Assembly (NCBI GenBank): GCA_947494095.1
Contig: CANLTI010000008.1
Location: 1-64,000, forward strand
Origin: an uncultured Pseudomonadales bacterium
Lineage (GTDB): Bacteria; Pseudomonadota; Gammaproteobacteria; Pseudomonadales; Cellvibrionaceae
Reading direction: 5' to 3'
DNA: 64,000 nt
Part shown: piece by piece, positions 8,567 to 16,843 of the stretch
Position numbering within the stretch: the stretch's first letter is position 1
Layout of the letters: the number at the start of each line of letters is the position of its first letter
Notes under the pieces: generated by a model
What the model was told of the DNA's origin: nothing
What the model saw: the letters and a program-made list of their open reading frames with translations, nothing else
The model's database searches: none
Program-made: the position numbers and the translations under genes

Positions 8567-9136
8567 ATGTCGATTAAGTCCGATAAGTGGATTCGCCGAA
8601 TGGCACAAGAGCAAGATATGATCAGCCCCTTTGAGGCTGAGCAAGTGCGCTACGGTAAAAAAGGCGATCGCTTAGTGTCTTACGGTACTTCGAGCTATGG
8701 CTACGATGTACGCTGCGCCGATGAGTTTAAAATTTTTACTAATGTGCACTCGGTCACCGTTGACCCTAAAAACTTTGATGAAGGCAGTTTTGTTGATATC
8801 AAAAGTGATGTGTGCATTATTCCACCTAACTCTTTTGCTTTGGCGCGCACGGTCGAGTATTTTAAAATTCCACGCAGTGTATTAACCGTATGCTTGGGTA
8901 AGTCGACTTATGCCCGTTGCGGTATTATTGTGAATGTCACCCCGTTAGAGCCCGAGTGGGAAGGTCATGTGACGTTGGAGTTTTCGAATACGACACCGCT
9001 GCCGGCTAAAATTTATGCTAACGAAGGAGTGGCGCAAATGCTGTTTTTTGAAAGCAATGAAGAATGTGAAACCAGCTATAAAGATCGCGGAGGAAAATAT
9101 CAGGGCCAAACTGGCGTAACCTTGCCGCAAACCTAA
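8567..9136 (+). CDS. dcd: dCTP deaminase
   Basis: Deaminates dCTP to dUTP and so feeds thymidylate synthesis. The 189-residue protein has the family features in order: [13 protein letters not shown] start, [12 protein letters not shown], an active-site segment with [35 protein letters not shown] (Glu in the middle as base), and the C-terminal [13 protein letters not shown] lid. It starts at ATG 8567 after GTGGAG. The 3' end is unusual: the last 17 coding bases and the stop codon belong to a 17-bp tandem repeat that continues beyond the gene. Confidence 0.95.
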   Translation: MSIKSDKWIRRMAQEQDMISPFEAEQVRYGKKGDRLVSYGTSSYGYDVRCADEFKIFTNVHSVTVDPKNFDEGSFVDIKSDVCIIPPNSFALARTVEYFKIPRSVLTVCLGKSTYARCGIIVNVTPLEPEWEGHVTLEFSNTTPLPAKIYANEGVAQMLFFESNEECETSYKDRGGKYQGQTGVTLPQT

Positions 9137-9167
9137 CCTTGCCGCAAACCTAACCTTGCCGCAAAGC
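9117..9167 (+). repeat. 17-bp tandem repeat across the dcd stop codon
   Basis: Three units TAACCTTGCCGCAAACC occur at 9117-9133, 9134-9150 and 9151-9167, the last with one change. The dcd stop codon TAA is the first triplet of unit 2. This looks like slippage or local duplication downstream of the functional C-terminus. Confidence 0.95.
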
Positions 9168-9210
9168 TAGCGTTAACATGCGCTAAACCTCGCTATTGAT
9201 AGGGCTGTTT

Positions 9211-9657
9211 ATGGATTATTCTCGTTACATTATTATAGCGTTAGTGCCTTTTTTGGCTGCTGCGGTTATGCCGTGGCTGGCCCCGGACACAGTGGCGCGA
9301 GTGCTATTGATTACCCTAGGGTGGACGACGTTAGTGGTTGTCTTTATTGCTGGGCTTAGTACTGGCGACGCGCTTGCCGCGCCAACAACCAAGGCGCGTT
9401 TGAGTGTTTTATCGGCTTTGGGCTGTTGTGCGTTGAGTGTTTTGGCGCTGGGCGCTTACAGTGTGGTGTCGCCTTTAATGGCATTGGCATTAATTGCAGT
9501 GGCCTTTTTTTTGGCCATGCAATTAATCCAAATAACAGGGGTTTGGCAGCAGCTTAATACTCAAAAAACCACCTTTTATCGCAAGCTAATTTGGGTGGTT
9601 TTGGGGTGTTTACTGATGCTGTTTTTAAGTTATTACCGTCACTCAATGGCAGGTTAA
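9211..9657 (+). CDS. Small multi-pass membrane protein, possibly DUF3429-like
   Basis: An inner-membrane protein of 148 residues from ATG 9211 (MDYSRYIII); ATG 9196 would add five residues. Four to five hydrophobic segments can be drawn: residues about 6-23, 28-48, 62-100 (probably two) and 122-140. The layout, with short loops and a basic YRKL just before the last helix, resembles DUF3429 proteins, but similarity by eye is weak. No catalytic residues are seen. It lies downstream of dcd on the same strand and ends close to a minus-strand carbonic anhydrase gene. Function unknown. Confidence 0.6.
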   Translation: MDYSRYIIIALVPFLAAAVMPWLAPDTVARVLLITLGWTTLVVVFIAGLSTGDALAAPTTKARLSVLSALGCCALSVLALGAYSVVSPLMALALIAVAFFLAMQLIQITGVWQQLNTQKTTFYRKLIWVVLGCLLMLFLSYYRHSMAG

Positions 9658-9675
9658 AGCGTGAGTGATTAAGCT

Positions 9676-10317
9676 TTAGAGGAGTTTTTTCTTGACTCTA
9701 TATTGCTCAGCAACTTGCTCTATAGCATTGATTGAAGGGGTAATGCGGTTTAACAGGCCGTCGTGGATGTCGTAAATCCAACCATGAATATTAAGTTCGT
9801 GGCCGGCCTCCCAGGCATTTTGTACCGAGGGAATATGGCTCACGTTAGCCACTTGCTGTGCGACATTTAACTCGCACAGCAAGTTGACGCGCTCTTTATC
9901 GTCGAGATCGTCGCCAAAGGCATTCTTTTTATTAAAATACACATCGCGAATATTGCGTAACCAATGATCGACCAGCCCGACTTGAGTGTCGCCCATAGCC
10001 GCTTGCACGCCGCCGCAGCCGTAGTGCCCACAAACAATAATATGTTTGACTTTGAGCACAGCGACCGCGTAGTAAATAACCGATAAACAATTAAGGTCGG
10101 TATGCACAACGGTATTAGCAATATTGCGATGCACAAATAATTCGCCCGGCAATAAGCCAACAATTTCATTGGCGGGTACGCGGCTGTCAGAGCAGCCAAT
10201 CCATAAATATTCCGGTTTTTGTTGTGCGGCGAGCTTTTCAAAAAAGTGTGGGTCTTCGGCTTTAATGTCGTCAGCCCAGCGAATATTGTTATCAAAAAGT
10301 GAGTCGAGATTGCTCAT
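9676..10317 (-). CDS. can: Beta-class carbonic anhydrase
   Basis: Interconverts CO2 and bicarbonate in the cytoplasm, supplying bicarbonate for carboxylations. The protein from ATG 10317 has 213 residues (E. coli Can 220). The zinc site is complete: CSDSR gives Cys42 and Asp44, and CGHYGCGG gives His98 and Cys101. HRNIANTV and the WL-x-N-I-R segment also fit. A longer frame from 10377 adds 20 hydrophobic residues before MSNLDSLF, which the family lacks. A family 1 element lies directly upstream, so the promoter must be inside or close to that element. Confidence 0.93.
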   Translation of the reverse strand: MSNLDSLFDNNIRWADDIKAEDPHFFEKLAAQQKPEYLWIGCSDSRVPANEIVGLLPGELFVHRNIANTVVHTDLNCLSVIYYAVAVLKVKHIIVCGHYGCGGVQAAMGDTQVGLVDHWLRNIRDVYFNKKNAFGDDLDDKERVNLLCELNVAQQVANVSHIPSVQNAWEAGHELNIHGWIYDIHDGLLNRITPSINAIEQVAEQYRVKKKLL

Positions 10318-10379
10318 GGGTTTGCCTGTCGCTTGAAGTGGTATGAGTATACTGATTTGGATAACGATAAAAAACAATT

Positions 10380-10557
10380 GTAACTGTTTAGCTCAATTGA
10401 TAAACCTCAGCTTATAGGGTGCTGATGGATTGTTTTCTGGGTATTTAAGCGCCGAGCCTTGCAGGAGCACAAGGTCGAGGAGCACAAGGCCGCAGATGGC
10501 TTGAGTGGCCCAGCCAATGATTTTTAGCGCCCGATTTACGCACCTCTGAATAGTTAC
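10380..10557 (-). mobile_element. Family 1 MITE-like element, copy 2 (178 bp)
   Basis: Ends are GTAACTGTTTAG and CTGAATAGTTAC. It is flanked by an exact 8-bp target duplication AAACAATT at 10372-10379 and 10558-10565. Orientation is opposite to copy 1. The interior has a hairpin with arms CCTTG (10457-10461) and CAAGG (10470-10474) around the loop CAGGAGCA, and a second GGAGCACAAGG stretch right after. It lies between the divergent carbonic anhydrase and sbcB genes. Confidence 0.92.
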
Positions 10558-10582
10558 AAACAATTAAACATAAGGTTGTTCG

Positions 10583-12019
10583 ATGTCTGAGCCTACACTG
10601 TATTGGCATGATTATGAAACTTGGGGTGCCACCCCATCTATTGACCGCCCTAGCCAGTTTGCTGGGATACGCACCAATTACGACTTAGAGCCCGTCGCTG
10701 AACCTGACTCGTGGTATTGCAAGCCAACGCTTGATGTGTTGCCGCACCCCGACGCGGTACTGGTGACAGGTATTACACCAGAGCATGCAGAGGCCAACGG
10801 CATGCCCGAGCCCGGTTTTATGGCACGTATTTATGCCGAGCTTGCAGCCCCGAATACGTGTGGGGTGGGGTATAACAGTATTCGCTTTGATGATGAGGTG
10901 AGTCGGTACAGCTTTTATCGCCACTTTTACGACCCTTATGCCCGCGAATGGCAAAATGGCAATAGCCGGTGGGATATTATCGATATGGTGCGTACCTGCT
11001 ATGCCTTGCGGCCAGAAGGTATTGAATGGCCCGAGGTAGATGGTAAAGTCAGCTTTAAACTTGAGCTTTTGGCGGCGGCGAATAACTTAGTACATGCCCG
11101 CGCGCATGATGCCTTAAGTGATGTAGAGGTGACTATCGCTATGGCCAAGCTTGTTAAAACGAAGCAGCCCGAGCTGTACCAGTATTTATTTAACATGCGC
11201 TTAAAAAATACGGTGGCCACGCACATCAATATTAAGCAGCGTAAGCCTTTTTTGCATATATCATCGCGGTTTTCGGTAGAGCAAGGTTGCGCCGGACTTG
11301 TGGTGCCTTTGGCATTCCACCCTAAAAATAAAAATGCAGTTTTGGTGTTTAATTTAAGCCAAGACCCGAGTGATTTAATCCATTTAACCGCGGAGCAAAT
11401 CGCGCAGCGCGTATTTGTAGCTGCTGCCGACCTGCCTGCAGGGCAAGAGCGCATTGGCCTGAAGGCTGTGCACCTTAATAAAAGCCCTGTTGTATTAACC
11501 CCTAAATTGCTGACCGACGATAACGCCAAGCGCTTAGGTATTGATAAGGCTTTGTGCGAAAAGCATTGGCAGCAGTTACTGCAATACGATATTGGCGATA
11601 AAATAGCGCAAGTGTTTGCGCTGGCTACGTTTGAGGAAAAGCCCGATGCTGAGCAGCAATTATACGATGGCTTTTTAGCCACCCGAGATAAACCGCTCTT
11701 AGAAAAAGTGCGTACAGCAAGCCCTGAGCAACTGGCGAGCGAAGCGTTTTACTTTAATGATAAGCGATATAACGATTTACTGTTGCGCTATAAAGGGCGG
11801 TTTTACCCTAAAGCTTTAACCGAGCCCGAGCGTGCGCAGTGGCAAGAGCTCTGTCATAGGCGCTGGTATGATGGTGTTGATGGTTACTTAACGCTTGAGC
11901 AATTTAATGATCGCGTGAGCGAACTGCTGGCCGCTGATATTACGGCGCCAAAAGAGCATTTATTGCGTGCCACACAGCGCTGGGTCTCCGATAAAATAGC
12001 CAGCGAAGGAGTATTTTGA
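10583..12019 (+). CDS. sbcB: Exodeoxyribonuclease I
   Basis: A processive 3'-5' exonuclease on single-stranded DNA used in recombination and mismatch repair. The 478-residue protein matches the 475 of E. coli. The DEDD-type nuclease begins with WHDYETWG (Asp10, Glu12). GYNSIRFDDEVSRYSFYRHFYDPY and RAHDALSDVEVTIAMAKL supply the later acidic and catalytic residues. The SH3-like and C-terminal helical regions follow (GRFYPKALTEPERAQW, RRWYDGVDGYLTLEQF). The ATG at 10583 is preceded by AAGG. It stands alone 25 bases from a family 1 element. Confidence 0.95.
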   Translation: MSEPTLYWHDYETWGATPSIDRPSQFAGIRTNYDLEPVAEPDSWYCKPTLDVLPHPDAVLVTGITPEHAEANGMPEPGFMARIYAELAAPNTCGVGYNSIRFDDEVSRYSFYRHFYDPYAREWQNGNSRWDIIDMVRTCYALRPEGIEWPEVDGKVSFKLELLAAANNLVHARAHDALSDVEVTIAMAKLVKTKQPELYQYLFNMRLKNTVATHINIKQRKPFLHISSRFSVEQGCAGLVVPLAFHPKNKNAVLVFNLSQDPSDLIHLTAEQIAQRVFVAAADLPAGQERIGLKAVHLNKSPVVLTPKLLTDDNAKRLGIDKALCEKHWQQLLQYDIGDKIAQVFALATFEEKPDAEQQLYDGFLATRDKPLLEKVRTASPEQLASEAFYFNDKRYNDLLLRYKGRFYPKALTEPERAQWQELCHRRWYDGVDGYLTLEQFNDRVSELLAADITAPKEHLLRATQRWVSDKIASEGVF

Positions 12020-12235
12020 CGGCATAGTTGAGCTTTAGGTGCCGTTAAAACTTTGATTGTGACAATGGCTGTTGTAATTGTGTGTTGAGCCTGCTAAAAC
12101 AAAGTATATGCGCCTTTTTAAGTCATTAATGGGCTACGTTGGTTTATGCGGTGGTATGTGGCTTGCTGATCCTAATTTTAGGGCTAACTTATACCGCTGT
12201 TGAGTTTGTTTGATCTGACACCACAGGTAACAAAC

Positions 12236-12883
12236 ATGTTAGTTGATTCCCAAAAGGATGCCATTTTATACGGTGACACCACACTGCCGGGCCGAGAAGA
12301 CGCTATTACAGGTTTTGAGCCCCATGCTGTTTTAGGCACCCCGATTGAGCCGCCTTATCCGCCGCATTACGAGCGAGCTATCTTTGGTATGGGGTGTTTT
12401 TGGGGCGCCGAAAAACTCTTTTGGCAGGTGAAGGGCGTGCATACCACCGCGGTGGGCTATGGCGCAGGTGTAACGCCTAACCCTTTATACAAAGAGGTGT
12501 GTTCGGGGTTAACGGGTCATAATGAGTTAGTTGTGGTGGTTTATAACCCTAAAAAAATCTGGTATCGCGATCTGTTGCAATTATTTTGGGAAAATCACAA
12601 CCCAACACAAGGGCTTTGCCAAGGTAACGATACTGGTCCGCAGTATCGCTCAGGTATTTACCCTCTTACCCCTGAACAGCACTTTTTGGCTAAGCAAAGC
12701 TTCGACCTCTACCGGGTTAAATTAAAGCTATGCCCTGACCCGACGGTATTAACAACCGAAATTGTCAATAACCCACCTTTTTATTTTGCCGAAGAGTATC
12801 ATCAGCAATATTTGGTTAAAAACCCTGACGGTTATTGCGATATGCAAAATTTAGCGGTAACGGGTTTACCTAGCTTTCCCTAA
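12236..12883 (+). CDS. msrA: Peptide methionine sulfoxide reductase A
   Basis: Reduces methionine-S-sulfoxide in proteins using thioredoxin. From ATG 12236 the protein has 215 residues (E. coli 212); AGG nine bases upstream supports it over the TTG at 12200. The catalytic motif GMGCFWGAEKLFW places the nucleophile at Cys54. The N-terminal segment with GREDAI and the VGYGAGVTPNPLYKEVCSGLTGHNE region fit the long, E. coli-type MsrA. The tail lacks the glycine-rich cysteine motif of E. coli MsrA, so the resolving cysteine may differ. A clear terminator follows. Confidence 0.95.
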   Translation: MLVDSQKDAILYGDTTLPGREDAITGFEPHAVLGTPIEPPYPPHYERAIFGMGCFWGAEKLFWQVKGVHTTAVGYGAGVTPNPLYKEVCSGLTGHNELVVVVYNPKKIWYRDLLQLFWENHNPTQGLCQGNDTGPQYRSGIYPLTPEQHFLAKQSFDLYRVKLKLCPDPTVLTTEIVNNPPFYFAEEYHQQYLVKNPDGYCDMQNLAVTGLPSFP

Positions 12884-12906
12884 ATCTTGTATCATTTCTT
12901 TTTGAG

Positions 12907-12929
12907 CGGCCTCTTATGAGGCCGTTTTA
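12907..12929 (+). terminator. Rho-independent terminator after msrA
   Basis: Arms CGGCCTC (12907-12913) and GAGGCCG (12918-12924) around TTAT, followed by TTTTAC. Confidence 0.85.
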
Positions 12930-12987
12930 CGTTGGTTTAGCGCTGTTGCGCTGGCCGATAGTCTAGTTATTAATAATAAAGGTTTTT

Positions 12988-13641
12988 ATGATCTCGGTTA
13001 ACACCATACATGCGCTATTGGCGCAGCATCAAATTAAAGGCTTTTTGCCAGAACACGAAGCCGAAGCGCTATATCGCATGGCGTGCCAGCAAGCGCCAAA
13101 AGGCGTGCTGCTAGAAGTGGGCAGCTTTTGTGGCCGCTCGGCAGTTTATTTAGGCCATGCCGCAGCATCTTTTGGGCAAACAGTTTTTTCGGTCGATCAC
13201 CATATAGGCTCTGAAGAGCATCAAAAGGGGGAGGGTTATCATGATGTGGCGCACTATGATGCCGAGGCTAACAGGGTCGATACGCTACCTGACTTTAGAC
13301 GTACGTTGCGTGTGTGCGGTATGGATGATGTTGTAATGCCTATTGTTGCGCGCTCTGAGGCGTTGGCAAAAGTATGGACAACGCCATTGGCGTTTATGTT
13401 TATTGATGGTGGGCATAGCCTAGAGCAAGCAACCGCTGATTGCTTAGGTTGGGCTAAGCATTTGGCGGCTGATGGTGTGTTGGCCATTCACGATATTTTT
13501 GAAAACCCAGAAGATGGTGGTCAGGCGCCTTTTTTGGCGATGCAAGCGGCTATCGAGGCCTTTGGTTTAGTGCAGGTTGAGCGCGAGGGCTCTTTGGTAT
13601 TTTTGATGCGCAAGCCAATGGATGCGCAGGTGTCATCATAG
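12988..13641 (+). CDS. Class I SAM-dependent methyltransferase (Methyltransf_24 type)
   Basis: A soluble Rossmann-fold methyltransferase of 217 residues. Motif I is LLEVGSFCGRSAVYLG near residue 34, motif II is FSVDHHIGSEEH, and FMFIDGGHSLEQATADCLGW is the family's acidic metal- or substrate-binding segment, followed by GVLAIHDIFENPEDGG. This pattern is typical of the Methyltransf_24 group, which contains catechol-type O-methyltransferases and enzymes of natural product or lipopolysaccharide modification. The substrate cannot be told from sequence. It stands alone after the msrA terminator; the array of short repeats lies between it and the glucosidase gene. Confidence 0.75.
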   Translation: MISVNTIHALLAQHQIKGFLPEHEAEALYRMACQQAPKGVLLEVGSFCGRSAVYLGHAAASFGQTVFSVDHHIGSEEHQKGEGYHDVAHYDAEANRVDTLPDFRRTLRVCGMDDVVMPIVARSEALAKVWTTPLAFMFIDGGHSLEQATADCLGWAKHLAADGVLAIHDIFENPEDGGQAPFLAMQAAIEAFGLVQVEREGSLVFLMRKPMDAQVSS

Positions 13642-13663
13642 TAAATTAGTGGTTTGAGTGAAA

Positions 13664-13845
13664 AGTGGGTACCCAAAACATGAGTGGGCACTTAAAGCGT
13701 GAGTGGGTACTTAAAACATGACGCAATAGTAAGCCGCTACTCAATCACTACCCTGCGGTGAGTAGTGACTATTGCAGCGAATAGTGGGTATTGTATGCGA
13801 TAGAGTGTTTGCATGGGTGCCCACTATTGATGTTATGAGTGGGTT
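13664..13845. promoter_or_regulatory. Array of AGTGGG motifs upstream of the GH3 gene
   Basis: Three 19-bp units start with AGTGGG at 13664, 13683 and 13702 (consensus AGTGGGTACTTAAAACATG). Further AGTGGG motifs lie at 13783 and 13838, and a reverse-strand copy (TGCCCACT) at 13818-13825. The array fills the 309-bp gap before the GH3 gene, which has no other content. Regular 19-bp spacing could reflect repeated protein binding sites, or simply a short tandem duplication. Confidence 0.5.
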
Positions 13846-13950
13846 GTATCAATGATATTATTGTTGTTATTGAGGCGAGCTATGGCGCGTATGTCGTTAT
13901 ATTGCAAAGGATGTTGACTTCCTTATGATAAAAATAAAAGGGCATAAATA

Positions 13951-16260
13951 ATGATAACACTCTCTTTATTCAATAGTGGTTTGCGCCACTGGTCATTAGC
14001 GGCTAAAGGGCTGCAATGCATAGCTATCGCGTGCGTAGCGTCGTCTGCTTGGGCAACCCCAGAGTCGCTTCTCGCAAAAATGACATTAAGCCAAAAGATT
14101 GGTCAGCTACAGCAATCGCACTTAGAGGCGGTAACCGCTGAAGATATTCCAAAAGAAGTAAAAGAAGCTATTCGGCAGGGGCAGGTGGGCTCTTATCTCA
14201 ATATTAACACTGTAGCGGTTGCTAATGAGCTGCAGCGTTTGGCCGTCGAAGAGGGCCCTCATGGAGTGCCTTTACTGATTGCTCGCGATGTAATTCACGG
14301 TTATAAAACGATTTTCCCGATTCCTTTGGGGCAAGCGGCAACGTGGAATGTAGAGGCGGTTGAGCAAGGTGCGCGTATTGCCGCTATTGAGGCCTCAGCT
14401 GATGGTATTCGCTGGACTTTTGCGCCTATGCTCGATATTTCGCGTGATGCCCGCTGGGGGCGAATTGCTGAGTCGTTTGGTGAAGACCCTTACTTGACCG
14501 GCGTGATGGGGGTGGCTTCGGTTGTGGGCTACCAAGGTAAAGATTTAAGCAAAGGTGACGGTACCCGTATTGCGGCTACCGCTAAGCATTTTTTAGGCTA
14601 TGGCGCAGCCGAGGCGGGGCGTGATTACAATACCACATACATTCCCGAACCCTTATTACACAATCAATACTTACCGCCGTTTAGTGCCGTAGTGGCTGCT
14701 GGTAGCGCCTCAATAATGACCGCTTTTAATGATTTAAATGGCGTGCCTGCCTCTATTAGTCCGTACCTTATGGATACTATTTTGCGTAAAGAGCTGGGTT
14801 ATGAAGGGGTTGTTGTGAGTGACTGGGACTCGGTAGTTGAGGCCGTTGTGCACGGAGGCGCTGAAGATAGTAAAGATGCGGCTTATAAAGCGGCAAAAGC
14901 TGGCTTGGATATGGAAATGGTGAGTACCAGTTATGTTGATCATTTAGCGACGCTCATTAAAGAGGGTAAAATCAGTGAGGCCGAGATTGATCAAAAGGTA
15001 TTGCGTATTTTGCGCCTTAAAGCGCAGCTGGACTTGTTTGAACAGCCTTACACCGATGTGGCGCGTCAAGCCGAGAAGAAAGACCCTAAATTTCATCAGG
15101 TAGCTAAAGAGGTGGCCGCTCAAAGTTTGGTGCTGCTCAAAAATGATGTACCTAGTCATAAAAAAGCGGCCAAATTGGGCAAGGTTTTACCGCTTAAGCC
15201 AGGCCAAAAAGTGGCACTAATCGGCCCTATGGTTGATGCCGCCCATGACCAAATGGGCACATGGGCAATGGATGGCGAAAAGCAAGATTCGATGACTGTG
15301 TTACAGGCTTTTGAGCAGGCTCAAAAAGAAGGTGTGGTCGCTTATCGTTATGTGCCAGGTTTGGATTTTTCTCGTGAAAAGAGTACAAAAGGTTTTAAAA
15401 AGGCGCTAAAAGCAGCTAAATGGGCTGATGTGATTGTGTATGTCGGTGGTGAAGAGGCCGCGTTATCGGGTGAGGCTCATAGTCGTGCTAATATTCGTTT
15501 GCCTGGGGCTCAAGAAGCATTGCTTGTCGCCCTGAAGCAAACAGGTACACCGCTAGTGGCGGTGCTGATGGCGGGCAGACAGATCGAGTTGCACGGTATT
15601 GTTGAGTCATTTGATGGCTTAATGATGGCTTGGCACCCAGGCACTATGGGCGGCCCCGCTATTGTGGATGTATTGACTGGGATGAGCGAGCCGGTTGGTC
15701 GCCTACCGGTGACCTGGCCTAAAGTGGTTGGCCAACTGCCAATGTATTACAATCAAAAAAACACCGGTCGACCACCGCAATCGCGACCTTTTATTATGAT
15801 GGATGATTACCCGCGTGAAGCGCATCAGCACTCGCTGGGGCATGCTGCAACCCATATGGATGTCGGTTTTTTACCCCAGTACCCCTTTGGCTTTGGGTTG
15901 TCGTACTCTGAGGTAGAATATAGCGCGGTTAAAATGCCGGCGCATACATTGACCCTTAATGATGTAATTCGCTTTAGTGCGGTCGTTAAAAATACGGGCT
16001 TGCGGCCGGTCACCGAGGTTGTGCAGCTGTATGTGCAAGATGTGGCAGGCTCGGTGACGCGGCCAGTTAAAGAGCTAAAGCAGTTTCAGCGCGTAGCTTT
16101 AGCGCCCGGCGAAGCTAAAACGGTGAGTTTTGAGCTCAGCCATAAAGATTTAATGTTTTTTAATGCCAAAACACAGCATGTTTTTGAAGCGGGCACCTTT
16201 CGTGCGTGGGTAGCACCTCATGCGGCAGCGGGCGAGCCATTAACGTTTACCGTTCGTTAA
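13951..16260 (+). CDS. bglX: Secreted beta-glucosidase, glycoside hydrolase family 3 (BglX-like)
   Basis: Hydrolyses beta-linked oligosaccharides, probably in the periplasm. The 769-residue protein begins with a signal peptide cleaved after about SSAWA (residue 35). The N-terminal barrel has KIGQLQQ, the RDVIHGYKTIFPIPLG substrate loop, DARWGRIAESFGEDPYLTG, KHFLGYGAAEAGRDYN, and the nucleophile in VVVSDWDSV (Asp291). The alpha/beta domain carries GEEAALSGEAHSRANIRLPG with likely acid/base residues, and a fibronectin-III-like C-terminal domain ends the protein (VKNTGLRPVTEVVQLYVQD). An AAAAGG lies before the ATG. It is a single gene bounded by a strong terminator. Exact linkage preference cannot be read from sequence. 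Confidence 0.92.
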   Translation: MITLSLFNSGLRHWSLAAKGLQCIAIACVASSAWATPESLLAKMTLSQKIGQLQQSHLEAVTAEDIPKEVKEAIRQGQVGSYLNINTVAVANELQRLAVEEGPHGVPLLIARDVIHGYKTIFPIPLGQAATWNVEAVEQGARIAAIEASADGIRWTFAPMLDISRDARWGRIAESFGEDPYLTGVMGVASVVGYQGKDLSKGDGTRIAATAKHFLGYGAAEAGRDYNTTYIPEPLLHNQYLPPFSAVVAAGSASIMTAFNDLNGVPASISPYLMDTILRKELGYEGVVVSDWDSVVEAVVHGGAEDSKDAAYKAAKAGLDMEMVSTSYVDHLATLIKEGKISEAEIDQKVLRILRLKAQLDLFEQPYTDVARQAEKKDPKFHQVAKEVAAQSLVLLKNDVPSHKKAAKLGKVLPLKPGQKVALIGPMVDAAHDQMGTWAMDGEKQDSMTVLQAFEQAQKEGVVAYRYVPGLDFSREKSTKGFKKALKAAKWADVIVYVGGEEAALSGEAHSRANIRLPGAQEALLVALKQTGTPLVAVLMAGRQIELHGIVESFDGLMMAWHPGTMGGPAIVDVLTGMSEPVGRLPVTWPKVVGQLPMYYNQKNTGRPPQSRPFIMMDDYPREAHQHSLGHAATHMDVGFLPQYPFGFGLSYSEVEYSAVKMPAHTLTLNDVIRFSAVVKNTGLRPVTEVVQLYVQDVAGSVTRPVKELKQFQRVALAPGEAKTVSFELSHKDLMFFNAKTQHVFEAGTFRAWVAPHAAAGEPLTFTVR

Positions 16261-16328
16261 AGCGCGCTGTAAATAGTGTAATGCACGCAAGATAAGTTAC
16301 AATTGCCCTTCAGTGTGTAAGCCGTTTA

Positions 16329-16358
16329 AAGGCTGTAGTATTTGCTACAGCCTTTTTT
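16329..16358 (+). terminator. Strong Rho-independent terminator after the GH3 gene
   Basis: Ten-pair stem AAGGCTGTAG (16329-16338) with CTACAGCCTT (16345-16354), loop TATTTG, followed by a T-run. Confidence 0.93.
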
Positions 16359-16399
16359 GTGTTTTAAGCCTAAATTGAATGACCCAAAAGAGATTTACG

Positions 16400-16843
16400 A
16401 TGATTGTATGTGGCGTAGAGTTAAAGTCTAATGAAGCGATTGTATGCTTATTAACCTTAAAAGATGGCTTGTTTAGCCTGCCCGATTGCCGCTCAACGCG
16501 CGTTGTATTGCAAAGCGCTACAGGCAGTAGCGCACTGAAGCACTTTCAAAACACGTTTGCCAAGCTTATGGAAGATTACGGGGTAAGCCGCGTTGTGATT
16601 CGCGAACGGCCCCAAAAAGGTAAGTTTGCCGGAAGTACTTTAGGGTTTAAGTGTGAGGCGGTGCTTGAGTTACTTGATGGCAACAATAACTTGAGTGTAG
16701 AGGTGATGACAGCTGCGGCTATTAAAGCGGCTATTGCTGAGCACCCTGTGCCTGTGAAGTTCCCCGATACCGGCTTGAAGGCTTTTCAGGAAGTGGCTTT
16801 TAATACCGCTTACGCGGCGCTTGCCGCGAGTGAGTTGCGCTAG
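16400..16843 (+). CDS. DUF3010 family protein
   Basis: A small cytoplasmic protein of 147 residues from ATG 16400 (MIVCGVELKSNEAIVCLL); ATG 16379 in frame would add seven residues. The start CGVE-x-K-x-NEA-x-x-CLL and the segment VVIRERPQKGKFAGSTLGFKCEA match DUF3010 proteins of gammaproteobacteria, whose biochemical role is unknown to me. The alternation of hydrophobic strands near the start resembles the RNase H-like fold, but this is inference. Its stop codon overlaps the stop of the converging phosphoesterase gene by four bases (CTAG shared). Confidence 0.8.
   Translation: MIVCGVELKSNEAIVCLLTLKDGLFSLPDCRSTRVVLQSATGSSALKHFQNTFAKLMEDYGVSRVVIRERPQKGKFAGSTLGFKCEAVLELLDGNNNLSVEVMTAAAIKAAIAEHPVPVKFPDTGLKAFQEVAFNTAYAALAASELR

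Noticed and set aside
13664-13845. CRISPR array
   Set aside because: The 19-bp units are contiguous with no spacers and no cas gene is nearby.
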